Shown: positions 49,306 through 56,006 of the stretch, piece after piece
Layout: each line of letters opens with the position of its first letter
How positions within the stretch are numbered: the stretch's first letter is position 1
Assembly: GCF_000425165.1 (NCBI RefSeq)
Contig: NZ_KE384322.1
Location: 216,011 to 280,010, forward strand
Source: Photobacterium halotolerans DSM 18316
GTDB taxonomy: Bacteria > Pseudomonadota > Gammaproteobacteria > Enterobacterales > Vibrionaceae
DNA: 64,000 bases
Direction: 5' to 3'
Position numbers and translations under genes: made by a program
Notes under the pieces: model-generated
What the model was told of the DNA's origin: nothing
Database searches by the model: none
The model's input: the letters and a program-made list of their open reading frames with translations, nothing else

Positions 49306-49427
49306 AACCAATCATTTCCATTATTGACAGATGTGGGGTTGTCGTGCGTTAATGCTGAAAGGTTATCAAAGGTAACTAATCAGGTTTCAGCAAGAAACGC
49401 ACACGAAAGGTAATGATAGGTTAAAAA
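49306..49427. promoter_or_regulatory. Divergent lysogeny control region with repeated AAAGGTAA-like half-sites
   Basis: This 122-base gap separates the leftward repressor from the rightward Cox-like gene. It contains TGAAAGGTTATCAA (49356), TCAAAGGTAACTAAT (49366) and CGAAAGGTAATGATA (49404), and the pair GTTA/TAAC forms an inverted repeat at 49362-49376. On the plus strand TTGACA at 49324-49329 with GTTAAT 18 bases on (49348-49353) is a candidate rightward promoter overlapping these sites. Confidence 0.55.
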
Positions 49428-49664
49428 ATGAAAACAGAAAACAACATCCGTCAACATAATGCTCCGTTTGTAACCCCTCAGATGTATGCAGAGATAACAG
49501 GACAGACTCTTGATGCTGTTCGAGGCCAGATAAAACGGGGCATGTTGCCTGTACTGAAACGTGAGCGAAACGAGCGAGGCCTGAATTTCATCAATATGAG
49601 GGCGCTTGAGCAACTGGCTATAGAACAGGCAGAACAGTATCAAGATTGGAAATCAGCGATTTAA
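49428..49664 (+). CDS. Cox-like excisionase/transcription regulator
   Basis: A 78-residue winged-helix DNA-binding protein resembling the P2 Cox and MerR-like excisionase families: FVTPQMYAEITGQTLDAVRG forms the helix-turn-helix and RGMLPVLKRER the wing. In P2-type phages Cox directs excision and represses the lysogeny promoter. It is the first rightward gene, directly across the control region from the repressor, which fits an excision/anti-repressor role. No other DNA-binding domain is present. Function is inferred from fold and place. Confidence 0.75.
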   Translation: MKTENNIRQHNAPFVTPQMYAEITGQTLDAVRGQIKRGMLPVLKRERNERGLNFINMRALEQLAIEQAEQYQDWKSAI

Positions 49665-49673
49665 GGGGGATGC

Positions 49674-49862
49674 ATGGATCCGATTCACGCCCCTTGCCCG
49701 GACATGGCTGGCATGGTCAGCCCTGATCCCGAGAAACGCCAGCGCGCTGTGTTCCTGCTGGGTAAGTTGCGGGACAAGCACGGGATAAGAAAACGCACCT
49801 ACACACCCCGCCCGATGAATTACAAATGCACGCCAACAGGCTGCTATGAGGTTAATGAGTAA
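49674..49862 (+). CDS. Small early prophage protein of unknown function
   Basis: A 62-residue protein that I do not recognise. It starts at ATG 49674 with AAGGGGG just upstream and ends in the TAATG overlap with rep. It contains two cysteines near the C-terminus (YKCTPTGCYE) plus one near the N-terminus, and a basic centre (KLRDKHGIRKRTYTPRP). There is no membrane span. The overlap with rep suggests a role before or with replication. Confidence 0.75.
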   Translation: MDPIHAPCPDMAGMVSPDPEKRQRAVFLLGKLRDKHGIRKRTYTPRPMNYKCTPTGCYEVNE

Positions 49863-51637
49863 TGCAACACGGTACGGTTTTTACTCGTCATTTCTTGAAG
49901 CGTCTCCCGCAAGTTGTCCGTCAGGATATCCGCACCAAGATAGCCAGCCGCCAGCAGCGCGGCGGGGCTACACGTGACAACCTTGACCGCTTCAGTGATG
50001 AGGCGGTGAAGTTCGGTTTGAAAGTCGCCCCCTTCATTGAAAACAAGTTTTCCTTTGTCGACAGCCGCAACAAGGTCAATGCCGAGCGCTTAAACCATAA
50101 CATTCTGATGCGAGACGAGGCCGTGCGTAAGCTGGCCCGTCTGGTTGCTGATGAGAATATGCAGGCAATGAAAGACATTGACCCGCAGGTTTTTGACAGC
50201 TTTCTGGAGGCCATGAAGCACATCTATTCTGTGCTGGCTGAGAATATCCGCGCCATTTCCATTAACCCGCCTGTATTGCCCGGTGGCAAGGTGGAGATTG
50301 AGCGCGCCGAGCAAGTGCTCACCGCTTCAGTGCTGAAAATGCAGTCTGAAGAATGGATTGAGCGCCGCCTGTTACACCTTCGGGCGCAGTACATTGAGTA
50401 CGCACAGATTGCCCTTGAGCGCGTCGGCGACAAGGGGCACCAGACTAAATACATTTCCTATCCGTCTTTCCAGAACTGGAAGAACAAGCAGCGTGAAGCC
50501 GAACGATTCATTCAGAACACCGCGGTGTACAACGAGGCCACCGGGGAGCACTTCGACCTTGCAGAAGTGATCAAGCGCACCACGGCTAACCCGGAAAACC
50601 GCCGTATTGAAATGATGGTGCGTTCCCGTGGCTTTGAAGAGCTGGCGCAGGACTTGGGTTATACCGCGCTGTTTATCACGTGGACACTGCCGAGTAAGTA
50701 CCACCGTAATTCCAGCAAGTGGAACGGGGCCACGGTCAAAGAAGGCCATAGCAATCTGATGCAGCAGTGGGCGCAGGCCCGCGCCCTGATTGCCAAGGAA
50801 GATATTCATTACTTCGGTTTTCGCGTGGCGGAGCCGCACAAGGACGGCACCAGCCATGGCCACTATTTTCTGTTCTGCGATCCGAAAGACAAAGACACCC
50901 TGGTTCACATCATATCCAGTGTGGCGACCAGTGAAGACAGAGCCGAGCTGGGAGACGACATTTCCCCGCGCTTTGACGTCAAGGAAGCCGACCCGGCCAA
51001 GGGCGGCGCTACGGCGTATATCGCGAAATACGTTTCGAAAAACATCAACGGCAAGCACATGCCAGACACCGAAGCCGAAGAAAGCGCGTTTCGCGTTCGT
51101 GCCTGGGCCTCGGTTCACCGTATCCGCCAGTTTCAGCAGTTCGGTGGTGAGCCTGTTTCCCTGTGGCGCCATTTGCGCCGGGCCACGGAAGCGCAAACCC
51201 GTATTGACCCCAAACTTGAAGCGCTGCGACAGGCGGCGGATTCCTCTAAGTGGGCGCTGTTTTGCCAGCTCGCCGCTGATGCGCAGTTGGCCTATGAAGA
51301 AAAACAGAACCAGTACGGTGAGAGCGTGAAAAAAGCCATTGGCTTTCACTGGATCTCTGAAGGGGTGAGTACCTTCATTTCGACATGCAACGAGACCTAC
51401 CGATTAGTGAAAAAGTCTGAGTTGGGGGCGCTGTTAGAGTCGCGGAGCGGCTCCCCTTGGAGCACTGAAAATAACTGTAACCCCATGCTCGGAGAGCACT
51501 TAAAACAGGTGACCGGATGGAGCCATGCCGGGGTGCAGTGCCTGATTAAACCCATATTGGCCGGGGCCAAAGTGCCAATAGACAAAGATTGCCAGCTCAA
51601 ACTGGCAAATAACCGCTTAATTGTGACCCGAGGATAA
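49862..51637 (+). CDS. Rolling-circle replication initiator, two-Tyr HUH endonuclease (phage gpA/PM2 P12 type)
   Basis: Probable initiator of rolling-circle replication, 591 residues. Three motifs of the phage GPA superfamily are in order: motif 1 ALFITWTLP at 269-277, motif 2 EPHKDGTSHGHYFLF at 324-338 with metal-binding His332 and His334, and motif 3 AYIAKYVSKN with the two tyrosines Tyr386 and Tyr390. The two-Tyr pattern matches phiX174 gpA, P2 gpA and PM2 P12. The N-terminal 260 residues are helical and not recognised. It starts on the previous stop (TAATG). Against an IS91-type transposase: no IS ends, and phage genes on both sides. Confidence 0.92.
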   Translation: MQHGTVFTRHFLKRLPQVVRQDIRTKIASRQQRGGATRDNLDRFSDEAVKFGLKVAPFIENKFSFVDSRNKVNAERLNHNILMRDEAVRKLARLVADENMQAMKDIDPQVFDSFLEAMKHIYSVLAENIRAISINPPVLPGGKVEIERAEQVLTASVLKMQSEEWIERRLLHLRAQYIEYAQIALERVGDKGHQTKYISYPSFQNWKNKQREAERFIQNTAVYNEATGEHFDLAEVIKRTTANPENRRIEMMVRSRGFEELAQDLGYTALFITWTLPSKYHRNSSKWNGATVKEGHSNLMQQWAQARALIAKEDIHYFGFRVAEPHKDGTSHGHYFLFCDPKDKDTLVHIISSVATSEDRAELGDDISPRFDVKEADPAKGGATAYIAKYVSKNINGKHMPDTEAEESAFRVRAWASVHRIRQFQQFGGEPVSLWRHLRRATEAQTRIDPKLEALRQAADSSKWALFCQLAADAQLAYEEKQNQYGESVKKAIGFHWISEGVSTFISTCNETYRLVKKSELGALLESRSGSPWSTENNCNPMLGEHLKQVTGWSHAGVQCLIKPILAGAKVPIDKDCQLKLANNRLIVTRG

Positions 51638-51641
51638 TTTG

Positions 51642-51950
51642 ATGATTGAAACCATGACCGCCCAGCAGCTACGCCACGCCGAGAAAGCCATTGATACGGC
51701 GGAAGCCTTATCCGTGGAGGTGAAGGGCGAGATTGAAAAGCTCAAAGCGCTGGATATGAAAGTGTTGGTGAAAAAGGTCTCTGCCGTGATGTTCAGCGGC
51801 GGCTCCCTGAGTCTGGAGGCTATCGGCCTGCCGGGTGACTTTTTTGACAAGCTGGAAATGCTCGACGGGATCAGCGCGAAAGCCCGCGCCGGTTATCGGG
51901 CTGAAGTACAAGCCCGCTTGGCAAAGCTGGAAGGGGGCGAGGATGAGTAA
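51642..51950 (+). CDS. Small helical prophage protein of unknown function
   Basis: A 102-residue mostly helical protein rich in Ala, Glu and Lys (MIETMTAQQLRHAEKAIDTAEAL), with two predicted long helices around a hydrophobic stretch (VKKVSAVMFSGGSLSLEAIGLPG). ATG 51642 is chosen because AGGA lies 7 bases upstream; a TTG directly before it adds one residue. It follows rep by five bases and overlaps the next gene by 8 bases. No family is recognised. A regulatory or replication-accessory role is possible from position only. Confidence 0.78.
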   Translation: MIETMTAQQLRHAEKAIDTAEALSVEVKGEIEKLKALDMKVLVKKVSAVMFSGGSLSLEAIGLPGDFFDKLEMLDGISAKARAGYRAEVQARLAKLEGGEDE

Positions 51951-52437
51951 GAACCCGACCCGCGGCTATATCCGCTGTACCGTGCCCGAGTGTGGTGAGG
52001 TCTGCACAGTACACATGACCGGGGAGCACCGCCTGATGGAGTCCGGCGAGCCGCCGAAGAACCCGCGCAATATTGGCAAGCTCTATTACCGCTGCCCGCG
52101 TTGCGGGAACAGTACCAACAGCACGTCAATGCACGAGCACATTGAAAAGCACAAGGTAGATACGGTTCAGGCGCTGGGTGACGCGCCTGTTCAAACCGTT
52201 AGCGAACCCGTTCAGGAAACGGTTCCGGATTCGGTTCAAAGCGTTAGCCTGAGCGTTTCCCAAACCAGTGAGGACGGGTTACCCGCGTTAACAGAGCCTG
52301 AGAAAAGCGCCCCGAAAATCCACTGGCAAACCCTGTATCCGTGGTTAGTCGGGTTATTTGTACTGGTAATGATTTTAATTGGTCTGTGTAAAGGAAAAAA
52401 AGATGACAGCAACAGCGGAAAACTTGCAGCAAATTGA
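51943..52437 (+). CDS. Zinc-ribbon protein with a C-terminal membrane anchor
   Basis: A 164-residue protein with three parts: an N-terminal zinc-ribbon-like region (CTVPECGEVC and CPRCGNSTN, residues about 12-50, with nearby histidines), a Val/Ser/Glu repeat-like linker (VQTVSEPVQETVPDSVQSV) and one membrane helix near the C-terminus (YPWLVGLFVLVMILIGL). The N-terminus resembles Ogr/Delta-type zinc fingers only loosely. ATG 51943 overlaps the previous gene and follows GGGGGCGAGG. It could be a membrane-bound regulator or a minor virion membrane protein; I cannot decide. Confidence 0.75.
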   Translation: MSKNPTRGYIRCTVPECGEVCTVHMTGEHRLMESGEPPKNPRNIGKLYYRCPRCGNSTNSTSMHEHIEKHKVDTVQALGDAPVQTVSEPVQETVPDSVQSVSLSVSQTSEDGLPALTEPEKSAPKIHWQTLYPWLVGLFVLVMILIGLCKGKKDDSNSGKLAAN

Positions 52438-52915
52438 GGCGTTTGATCTCGTCGAAGAACAACCCCAGGCGGATGACTGGGCGGACTGGGGCGCAGCGAT
52501 TCAGCAACTTGAATCTCAGGAAGTGCCTGAGCCGGATGACGTGGCGCAGGACGCCGCCAACGATGAAGACGCGGCAGAAGCCGCGGTTGATTTACTCGAC
52601 TTGGGGTTTGTCCTGTCAGAGCAGGCGATCACCTTCGCGATTGGTCTGGATTTTGAATACGACGAGAAAGCCAAGGCCAAGGTATTAAAGGCCGCTGGCC
52701 CACTGATGCAAAAGCACGGGGCGACGTGGTTGAACTGGCTCGGCCAATACAAGGAAGAGATCTTGTTCTTGGTGGCCGTCATTGGTTTGGGTGGCGTCAC
52801 GGCCCGTCAGGTGAAAGGGCTACGGGCTGAGAAGCGCGCCCAACTGGCAGAAGAGAAAGCACAGCAGGAGGTGGACAATGGCGAAAAAGCCAACCCTGAA
52901 CCTGCCGCGGCCTAA
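52403..52915 (+). CDS. Prophage membrane protein with acidic N-terminus, unknown function
   Basis: A 170-residue protein. Residues 1-75 are acidic (DDWADWGAAIQQLE, EDAAEAAVDLLDL), the middle is helical (YDEKAKAKVLKAAGPLMQKHGATWLNWLGQY), and a membrane helix follows at about 118-135 (EEILFLVAVIGLGGV) with a basic coiled tail. ATG 52403 follows AAGGAAAAAAAG and overlaps the previous gene by 35 bases. It sits directly before the packaging ATPase, so a role in the packaging vertex or in the virion membrane is plausible but unproven. Confidence 0.75.
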   Translation: MTATAENLQQIEAFDLVEEQPQADDWADWGAAIQQLESQEVPEPDDVAQDAANDEDAAEAAVDLLDLGFVLSEQAITFAIGLDFEYDEKAKAKVLKAAGPLMQKHGATWLNWLGQYKEEILFLVAVIGLGGVTARQVKGLRAEKRAQLAEEKAQQEVDNGEKANPEPAAA

Positions 52916-53660
52916 GAATTCCAATACCCACTTAGACCCGTTGCACCGGGTGATTATCGGCGGCACCGGCAGCGGTAAAACTTCACTGGTCAAGCATGCA
53001 AAATTCATCACCGCCAAGGCACAGGCGGTGTTCTTTGACCCTTACGAAAACTACGCCGGGAAACCCTTTCAGGGCCAGCAGGTCAGAGGCTTCCATTCGA
53101 AGGCGGATTTCCTCAAAGCGCTGGTCAAAGCCCGTCAGGGAAACAGCGCCTTTAAAATTGCCTATATCCCGTCTGACTTGGTGTTTGAGGAGCTGGAATT
53201 CTTCTCGGCCGCGGCGTGGTCGGTGCTCGATGGCCGCAAAGCCCCGCTGGAAATCTGCATTGAAGAGCTGGCGTCCTGCTCGCCCACGTCCGGTACCCTG
53301 AAAGGGAAAACCGGGGAGCTGCTGCGCGGTGCCCGCCAGTACGGCGGCATTGTGACTACGGTATTCCAGCGCGGGCAGGAAGTGCCGAAAACCATCACCA
53401 CCCAGTCACCGACATGGTATTTGTGCGCGGTTAATTCAATGAATGATGCCAAGTACCTGTCTGATGCGAAATCCGTTCCCGTGGCCGACATTGCCGCCTT
53501 GCGCTCGGCCAAAATGAACAAGCTGGAAATCAACAAGCCGATCGCGGATTTCATCCACGTCGAGGACGGCGTGGGCAACTACCAGAAAGGGGCGTTGAAC
53601 TGCCAGACGGGCCGCAAAGTGGCCCTGAGCTACCGGAAAAACAGCAAAAAACTAGCGTGA
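52878..53660 (+). CDS. Packaging ATPase, FtsK/HerA superfamily (PM2 P9-like)
   Basis: Genome-packaging motor of tailless internal-membrane phages. The 260-residue protein has Walker A GTGSGKTS at about 29-36 (IIGGTGSGKTSLVKHA), a VFFDP motif near 51-55, and Walker B-like LEICIEE at 124-130. Downstream GTLKGKTGELLRGARQYGGIVTTVFQRGQEVPK is typical of this ATPase group, with a conserved glutamine. It resembles PM2 P9 rather than a terminase or Zot: it is short, has no membrane span and lacks a nuclease domain. It overlaps the previous gene by 38 bases and is the last gene before the late operator. Confidence 0.88.
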   Translation: MAKKPTLNLPRPKNSNTHLDPLHRVIIGGTGSGKTSLVKHAKFITAKAQAVFFDPYENYAGKPFQGQQVRGFHSKADFLKALVKARQGNSAFKIAYIPSDLVFEELEFFSAAAWSVLDGRKAPLEICIEELASCSPTSGTLKGKTGELLRGARQYGGIVTTVFQRGQEVPKTITTQSPTWYLCAVNSMNDAKYLSDAKSVPVADIAALRSAKMNKLEINKPIADFIHVEDGVGNYQKGALNCQTGRKVALSYRKNSKKLA

Positions 53661-53675
53661 TGCCTGTCACGTTTA

Positions 53676-53707
53676 AACCTATAGGTTACCCGCCTAACCT
53701 ATAGGTT
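53676..53707. promoter_or_regulatory. Tandem perfect palindromes AACCTATAGGTT (late-operon operator)
   Basis: Two identical 12-bp palindromes at 53676-53687 and 53696-53707, centre to centre exactly 20 bp (about two helical turns), separated by ACCCGCCT. They lie in the only sizeable gap of the structural region (53661-53786), 80 bases before the late operon's first gene. A dimeric regulator binding both sites on one face of DNA is the simplest reading; the promoter itself was not identified. Confidence 0.7.
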
Positions 53708-53786
53708 TCTCCTCATTCCCAACCTGCCTAAAAGTCGTTTTCATAGCGGCACCGAAACGGTTCAACTAACAACACAAAGGAACGCT

Positions 53787-53912
53787 ATGAAGAAAGAGCA
53801 CAAAGTCATGCTGATCACTGTGGTGGTCACTTTGCTGATCATTGCGGTGATTAACAACGTGTCTTCGCTGAAGACGCTGAAAGAAACAATTTACGGCAAC
53901 GGGTGGTTTTAA
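53787..53912 (+). CDS. 41-residue single-span membrane protein
   Basis: Short gene starting at ATG 53787 with AAAGGAACGCT as ribosome site. The protein has a basic N-terminus (MKKEHKV), one membrane helix (LITVVVTLLIIAVI) and a short polar tail ending YGNGWF. It is the first gene of the late operon and ends two bases before the capsid gene. PM2 virions contain several such tiny membrane proteins, so it is a candidate virion membrane component. The strong ribosome site and tight spacing support it as real. Confidence 0.75.
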   Translation: MKKEHKVMLITVVVTLLIIAVINNVSSLKTLKETIYGNGWF

Positions 53913-53914
53913 TC

Positions 53915-54814
53915 ATGAGTGTTATAGCAGTAACGCCAGAAGCGCAGGCGCAAGCCATTGCCAATTACAAATACCAAGGGGTTAAGAAACTGAAGCTGTC
54001 GAGCTTCAGCGGTGTGACCTATAACGGCCGCTCAACGCTGACGGTGCCGACAGGCCAGACGTTTGATGCGTTCATGTTTAACACTAACCTGCCGTTAGAG
54101 CGGCTGGAAATCACGTTTCGCCTGAACAGTAACGCCTTTATCAGCGGCATTCCGGCGACCTTCTTTCAGACGCTGGAGCAGTACAAGCAAATGGATGTGC
54201 CCGCGGCGCTCGCCCCGCAGGGTGAGCAGGTCTTTATCGTGTCCTTTGCCGATTTGTCATTGAAGCTCAAAGACGGCCAGCAGCTGACCTCACTGGTCAC
54301 CATGCTGGGCGAGTCACTGCAGATTCAGGTGGATATCGGCGCTAAGAAGGATGGTGACCCGGAAACGCCGACCCTTGAAGTGATCGCCGAAGTGAACACC
54401 CCGCAGGCGGTGCGTATGTATCTGCCACGTATCGAGCGTTTGCAGATTGATATGCCCGCGCAGGGCACCAACACCTTCAACACCCTGCCGAACGACATGA
54501 AGCGCAGCATTCGCCGTATGCACTTCATGACTGACGCGATTGAAGAGCTGGAAATCAAGCGTGATGACAACGTGGCCTATGAAACCACCGCCTGGCGTGA
54601 GCGTTACATGGCGAACCGTAACGATCTGATGTGGCAGGACGGCATGTTCCATCTGGATTTTCTGATGCGCGGCTTTATCCGCAATGAGATGTTCCCGACG
54701 GCCCGTGCCAAAGAGTTGCTGTTTACCTTTAAGACCCATAAGCCCGCGGGCAGCGTCACCGTGATTACTGAATATCTGGACGTTGAGCGCACGGCGGCAC
54801 AGGTCACAGGTTAA
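53915..54814 (+). CDS. Major capsid protein, double jelly-roll, PM2 P2-like
   Basis: A 299-residue protein that I assign to the viral coat protein P2 family (PM2 major capsid, 269 residues): beta-rich throughout, with the N-terminal part FDAFMFNTNLPLERLEITFR and a second barrel with YLPRIERLQIDMPA, LHMF-type helix (RSIRRMHFMTDAIEELEIKRD) and C-terminal GSVTVITEYLDVERT. Double jelly-roll trimers build the capsid lattice over an internal membrane. ATG 53915 is chosen; the longer frame only adds four residues. Its place after the ATPase and before membrane proteins fits. Confirmation needs structure prediction. Confidence 0.85.
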   Translation: MSVIAVTPEAQAQAIANYKYQGVKKLKLSSFSGVTYNGRSTLTVPTGQTFDAFMFNTNLPLERLEITFRLNSNAFISGIPATFFQTLEQYKQMDVPAALAPQGEQVFIVSFADLSLKLKDGQQLTSLVTMLGESLQIQVDIGAKKDGDPETPTLEVIAEVNTPQAVRMYLPRIERLQIDMPAQGTNTFNTLPNDMKRSIRRMHFMTDAIEELEIKRDDNVAYETTAWRERYMANRNDLMWQDGMFHLDFLMRGFIRNEMFPTARAKELLFTFKTHKPAGSVTVITEYLDVERTAAQVTG

Positions 54815-54823
54815 GGGGGCAAC

Positions 54824-55090
54824 ATGCTGGATTGGCTCAACGATGCAGTGGACAAGGGCAGTGACATGCTAACCGGGGCGTGGGAAGACACGACGGAGTT
54901 TGCAGGCGGTTGGTGGAATGATTACCTCGACAGCAAGCCGACCCCGAACAGCACCCAAGACCCGAGCGCCAACGAGACGGGCAACACGGCGACAGTCACC
55001 CAGCAGCGCCCCCAGTCTTTCCACTATGGCTGGATCATCGGCGGGGCGGTTGTCCTGCTGTTGGTCATCGTTTTGATAATGCGGAGGTAA
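54824..55090 (+). CDS. Virion-type membrane protein, one C-terminal span
   Basis: An 88-residue protein with a Trp-rich polar N-terminus (MLDWLNDAVDKGSDML, FAGGWWNDYLD), a Ser/Thr/Asn linker and a C-terminal membrane helix (YGWIIGGAVVLLLVIVLIMRR). RBS AAGGGGGCAAC. It is one of five short membrane proteins in a row after the capsid gene, the arrangement expected for the internal membrane of a PM2-like virion. No named homologue can be given. Confidence 0.8.
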   Translation: MLDWLNDAVDKGSDMLTGAWEDTTEFAGGWWNDYLDSKPTPNSTQDPSANETGNTATVTQQRPQSFHYGWIIGGAVVLLLVIVLIMRR

Positions 55091-55093
55091 TCA

Positions 55094-55276
55094 ATGCCTT
55101 TAGTACCTCTCTTAATCGGCGGTGGTGTGTTGTGGGGCAGCGGCGCCCTTGTGGGCGGCTCCCTCGGCTATACCGCTGCAGATGGCACTAAGTACCTGAG
55201 TGCGGGTGTGATAGCCGTGGGCGTCATCGTGCTGGTGCTGGCCTTTCTCTATTTTCGTAAAAAGGGGGCGCTGTGA
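55094..55276 (+). CDS. Virion-type membrane protein, two spans
   Basis: A 60-residue very hydrophobic protein with two spans: MPLVPLLIGGGVLWGSGALV and SAGVIAVGVIVLVLAFLYF, and a basic end (RKKGAL). It lies three bases after the preceding gene and its stop overlaps the GTG start of the next. It is likely part of the virion membrane, by context. Confidence 0.78.
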   Translation: MPLVPLLIGGGVLWGSGALVGGSLGYTAADGTKYLSAGVIAVGVIVLVLAFLYFRKKGAL

Positions 55277-55542
55277 GCGGATCATCTTCTGGCGGTTTAG
55301 CCAGTCTGGCCGGAACTGCCGCCGGGGCCAGTATGGGCTTTCCCGGCATGGATATGTCCGGGGCACTTGGTGCACTGGAGTCGGTGAACGACAGCGGGCC
55401 GATGACCACCACCAACGGCCCGGTCGAAATGAACTTCGAGGCGGGGGGCGTGACCTTCGGGGCTAAGTCTACCAACTACACGCTAATCGTGGTCGCGATT
55501 GCCGCCATGGTGCTGCTGTTTTTCTACATGAAGGGGCGCTGA
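55273..55542 (+). CDS. Virion-type membrane protein with Gly/Ser-rich N-terminus (GTG start)
   Basis: An 89-residue protein starting at GTG 55273, overlapping the previous stop as GTGA. Residues 1-65 are Gly, Ser, Met and Ala-rich, with short beta-like stretches (GPVEMNFEAGGVTFGA), and the C-terminus is a membrane helix (YTLIVVAIAAMVLLFFYMKGR). The GTG start is supported by the overlap and by continuity of the frame. No family recognised. Confidence 0.78.
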   Translation: MSGSSSGGLASLAGTAAGASMGFPGMDMSGALGALESVNDSGPMTTTNGPVEMNFEAGGVTFGAKSTNYTLIVVAIAAMVLLFFYMKGR

Positions 55543-55543
55543 T

Positions 55544-56002
55544 ATGGGTCTGCTCAGTTCGAAAAAGAGTACCAACCAGAACATTAACCAGAGCACCAAC
55601 ACCTCCAACAGCATGGGCGTGAGCGGTGATAACAGCGGGTTAATGTTAAGTGGCATCAGCGGCACCGTGACCATGACAGATCACGGGGCCATGGAAGCCG
55701 CGGGGGAAATGGCCAGTGATGCCATGACCCTTGGCTCTAACGCGTTAGCCTCGAACAGCAGCGCATTGAACGATGCCTTGACGTTCGGGCTGGAAACCTT
55801 CAACGGGGCGCTGAATTCCCTTGGTGGCATGGCCTCAAACCAGAGTCATCTGGCCTCGCAGTCCATGCAACTGGCGAACAGCGTCAACGCCAGCGCCAAC
55901 ACGGGCGGCGCCAGTGATGTCGGGCAGCAGAATACCCGCGTCATGATGGCCTTTGCGGCGGTCATCGGCTTGGTGTTGCTGGTTGTGGTTCTTAAGAGGT
56001 AG
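55544..56002 (+). CDS. Virion-type membrane protein with C-terminal anchor
   Basis: A 152-residue protein rich in Ser, Asn, Ala and Met. The N-terminal 35 residues are polar (NQNINQSTNTSNSMG), a long amphipathic helix covers about 45-125 (alternating Ala/Asn/Leu), and the C-terminus is a membrane helix (MMAFAAVIGLVLLVVVLKR). The helix-plus-anchor design could link membrane and capsid, as PM2 P3 and P6 do; this is inference. It is followed after four bases by the spike gene. Confidence 0.78.
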   Translation: MGLLSSKKSTNQNINQSTNTSNSMGVSGDNSGLMLSGISGTVTMTDHGAMEAAGEMASDAMTLGSNALASNSSALNDALTFGLETFNGALNSLGGMASNQSHLASQSMQLANSVNASANTGGASDVGQQNTRVMMAFAAVIGLVLLVVVLKR

Positions 56003-56006
56003 CGGG

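Noticed and set aside
50372..51349. 325-residue minus-strand frame opposite the Rep gene
   Set aside because: It runs antisense across all three HUH motifs; composition and lack of start signal mark it as a reverse-frame artefact.
49862..51637. Rep as an IS91/ISCR-type transposase
   Set aside because: It shares the two-Tyr HUH motifs, but no oriIS/terIS-like ends are seen and the gene is embedded by overlaps in a phage operon with packaging and capsid genes.
52878..53660. ATPase as a filamentous-phage Zot (pI-like) protein
   Set aside because: No membrane span or periplasmic part, no pVIII/pIII-type coat genes, and the next genes encode a P2-like capsid and membrane proteins.
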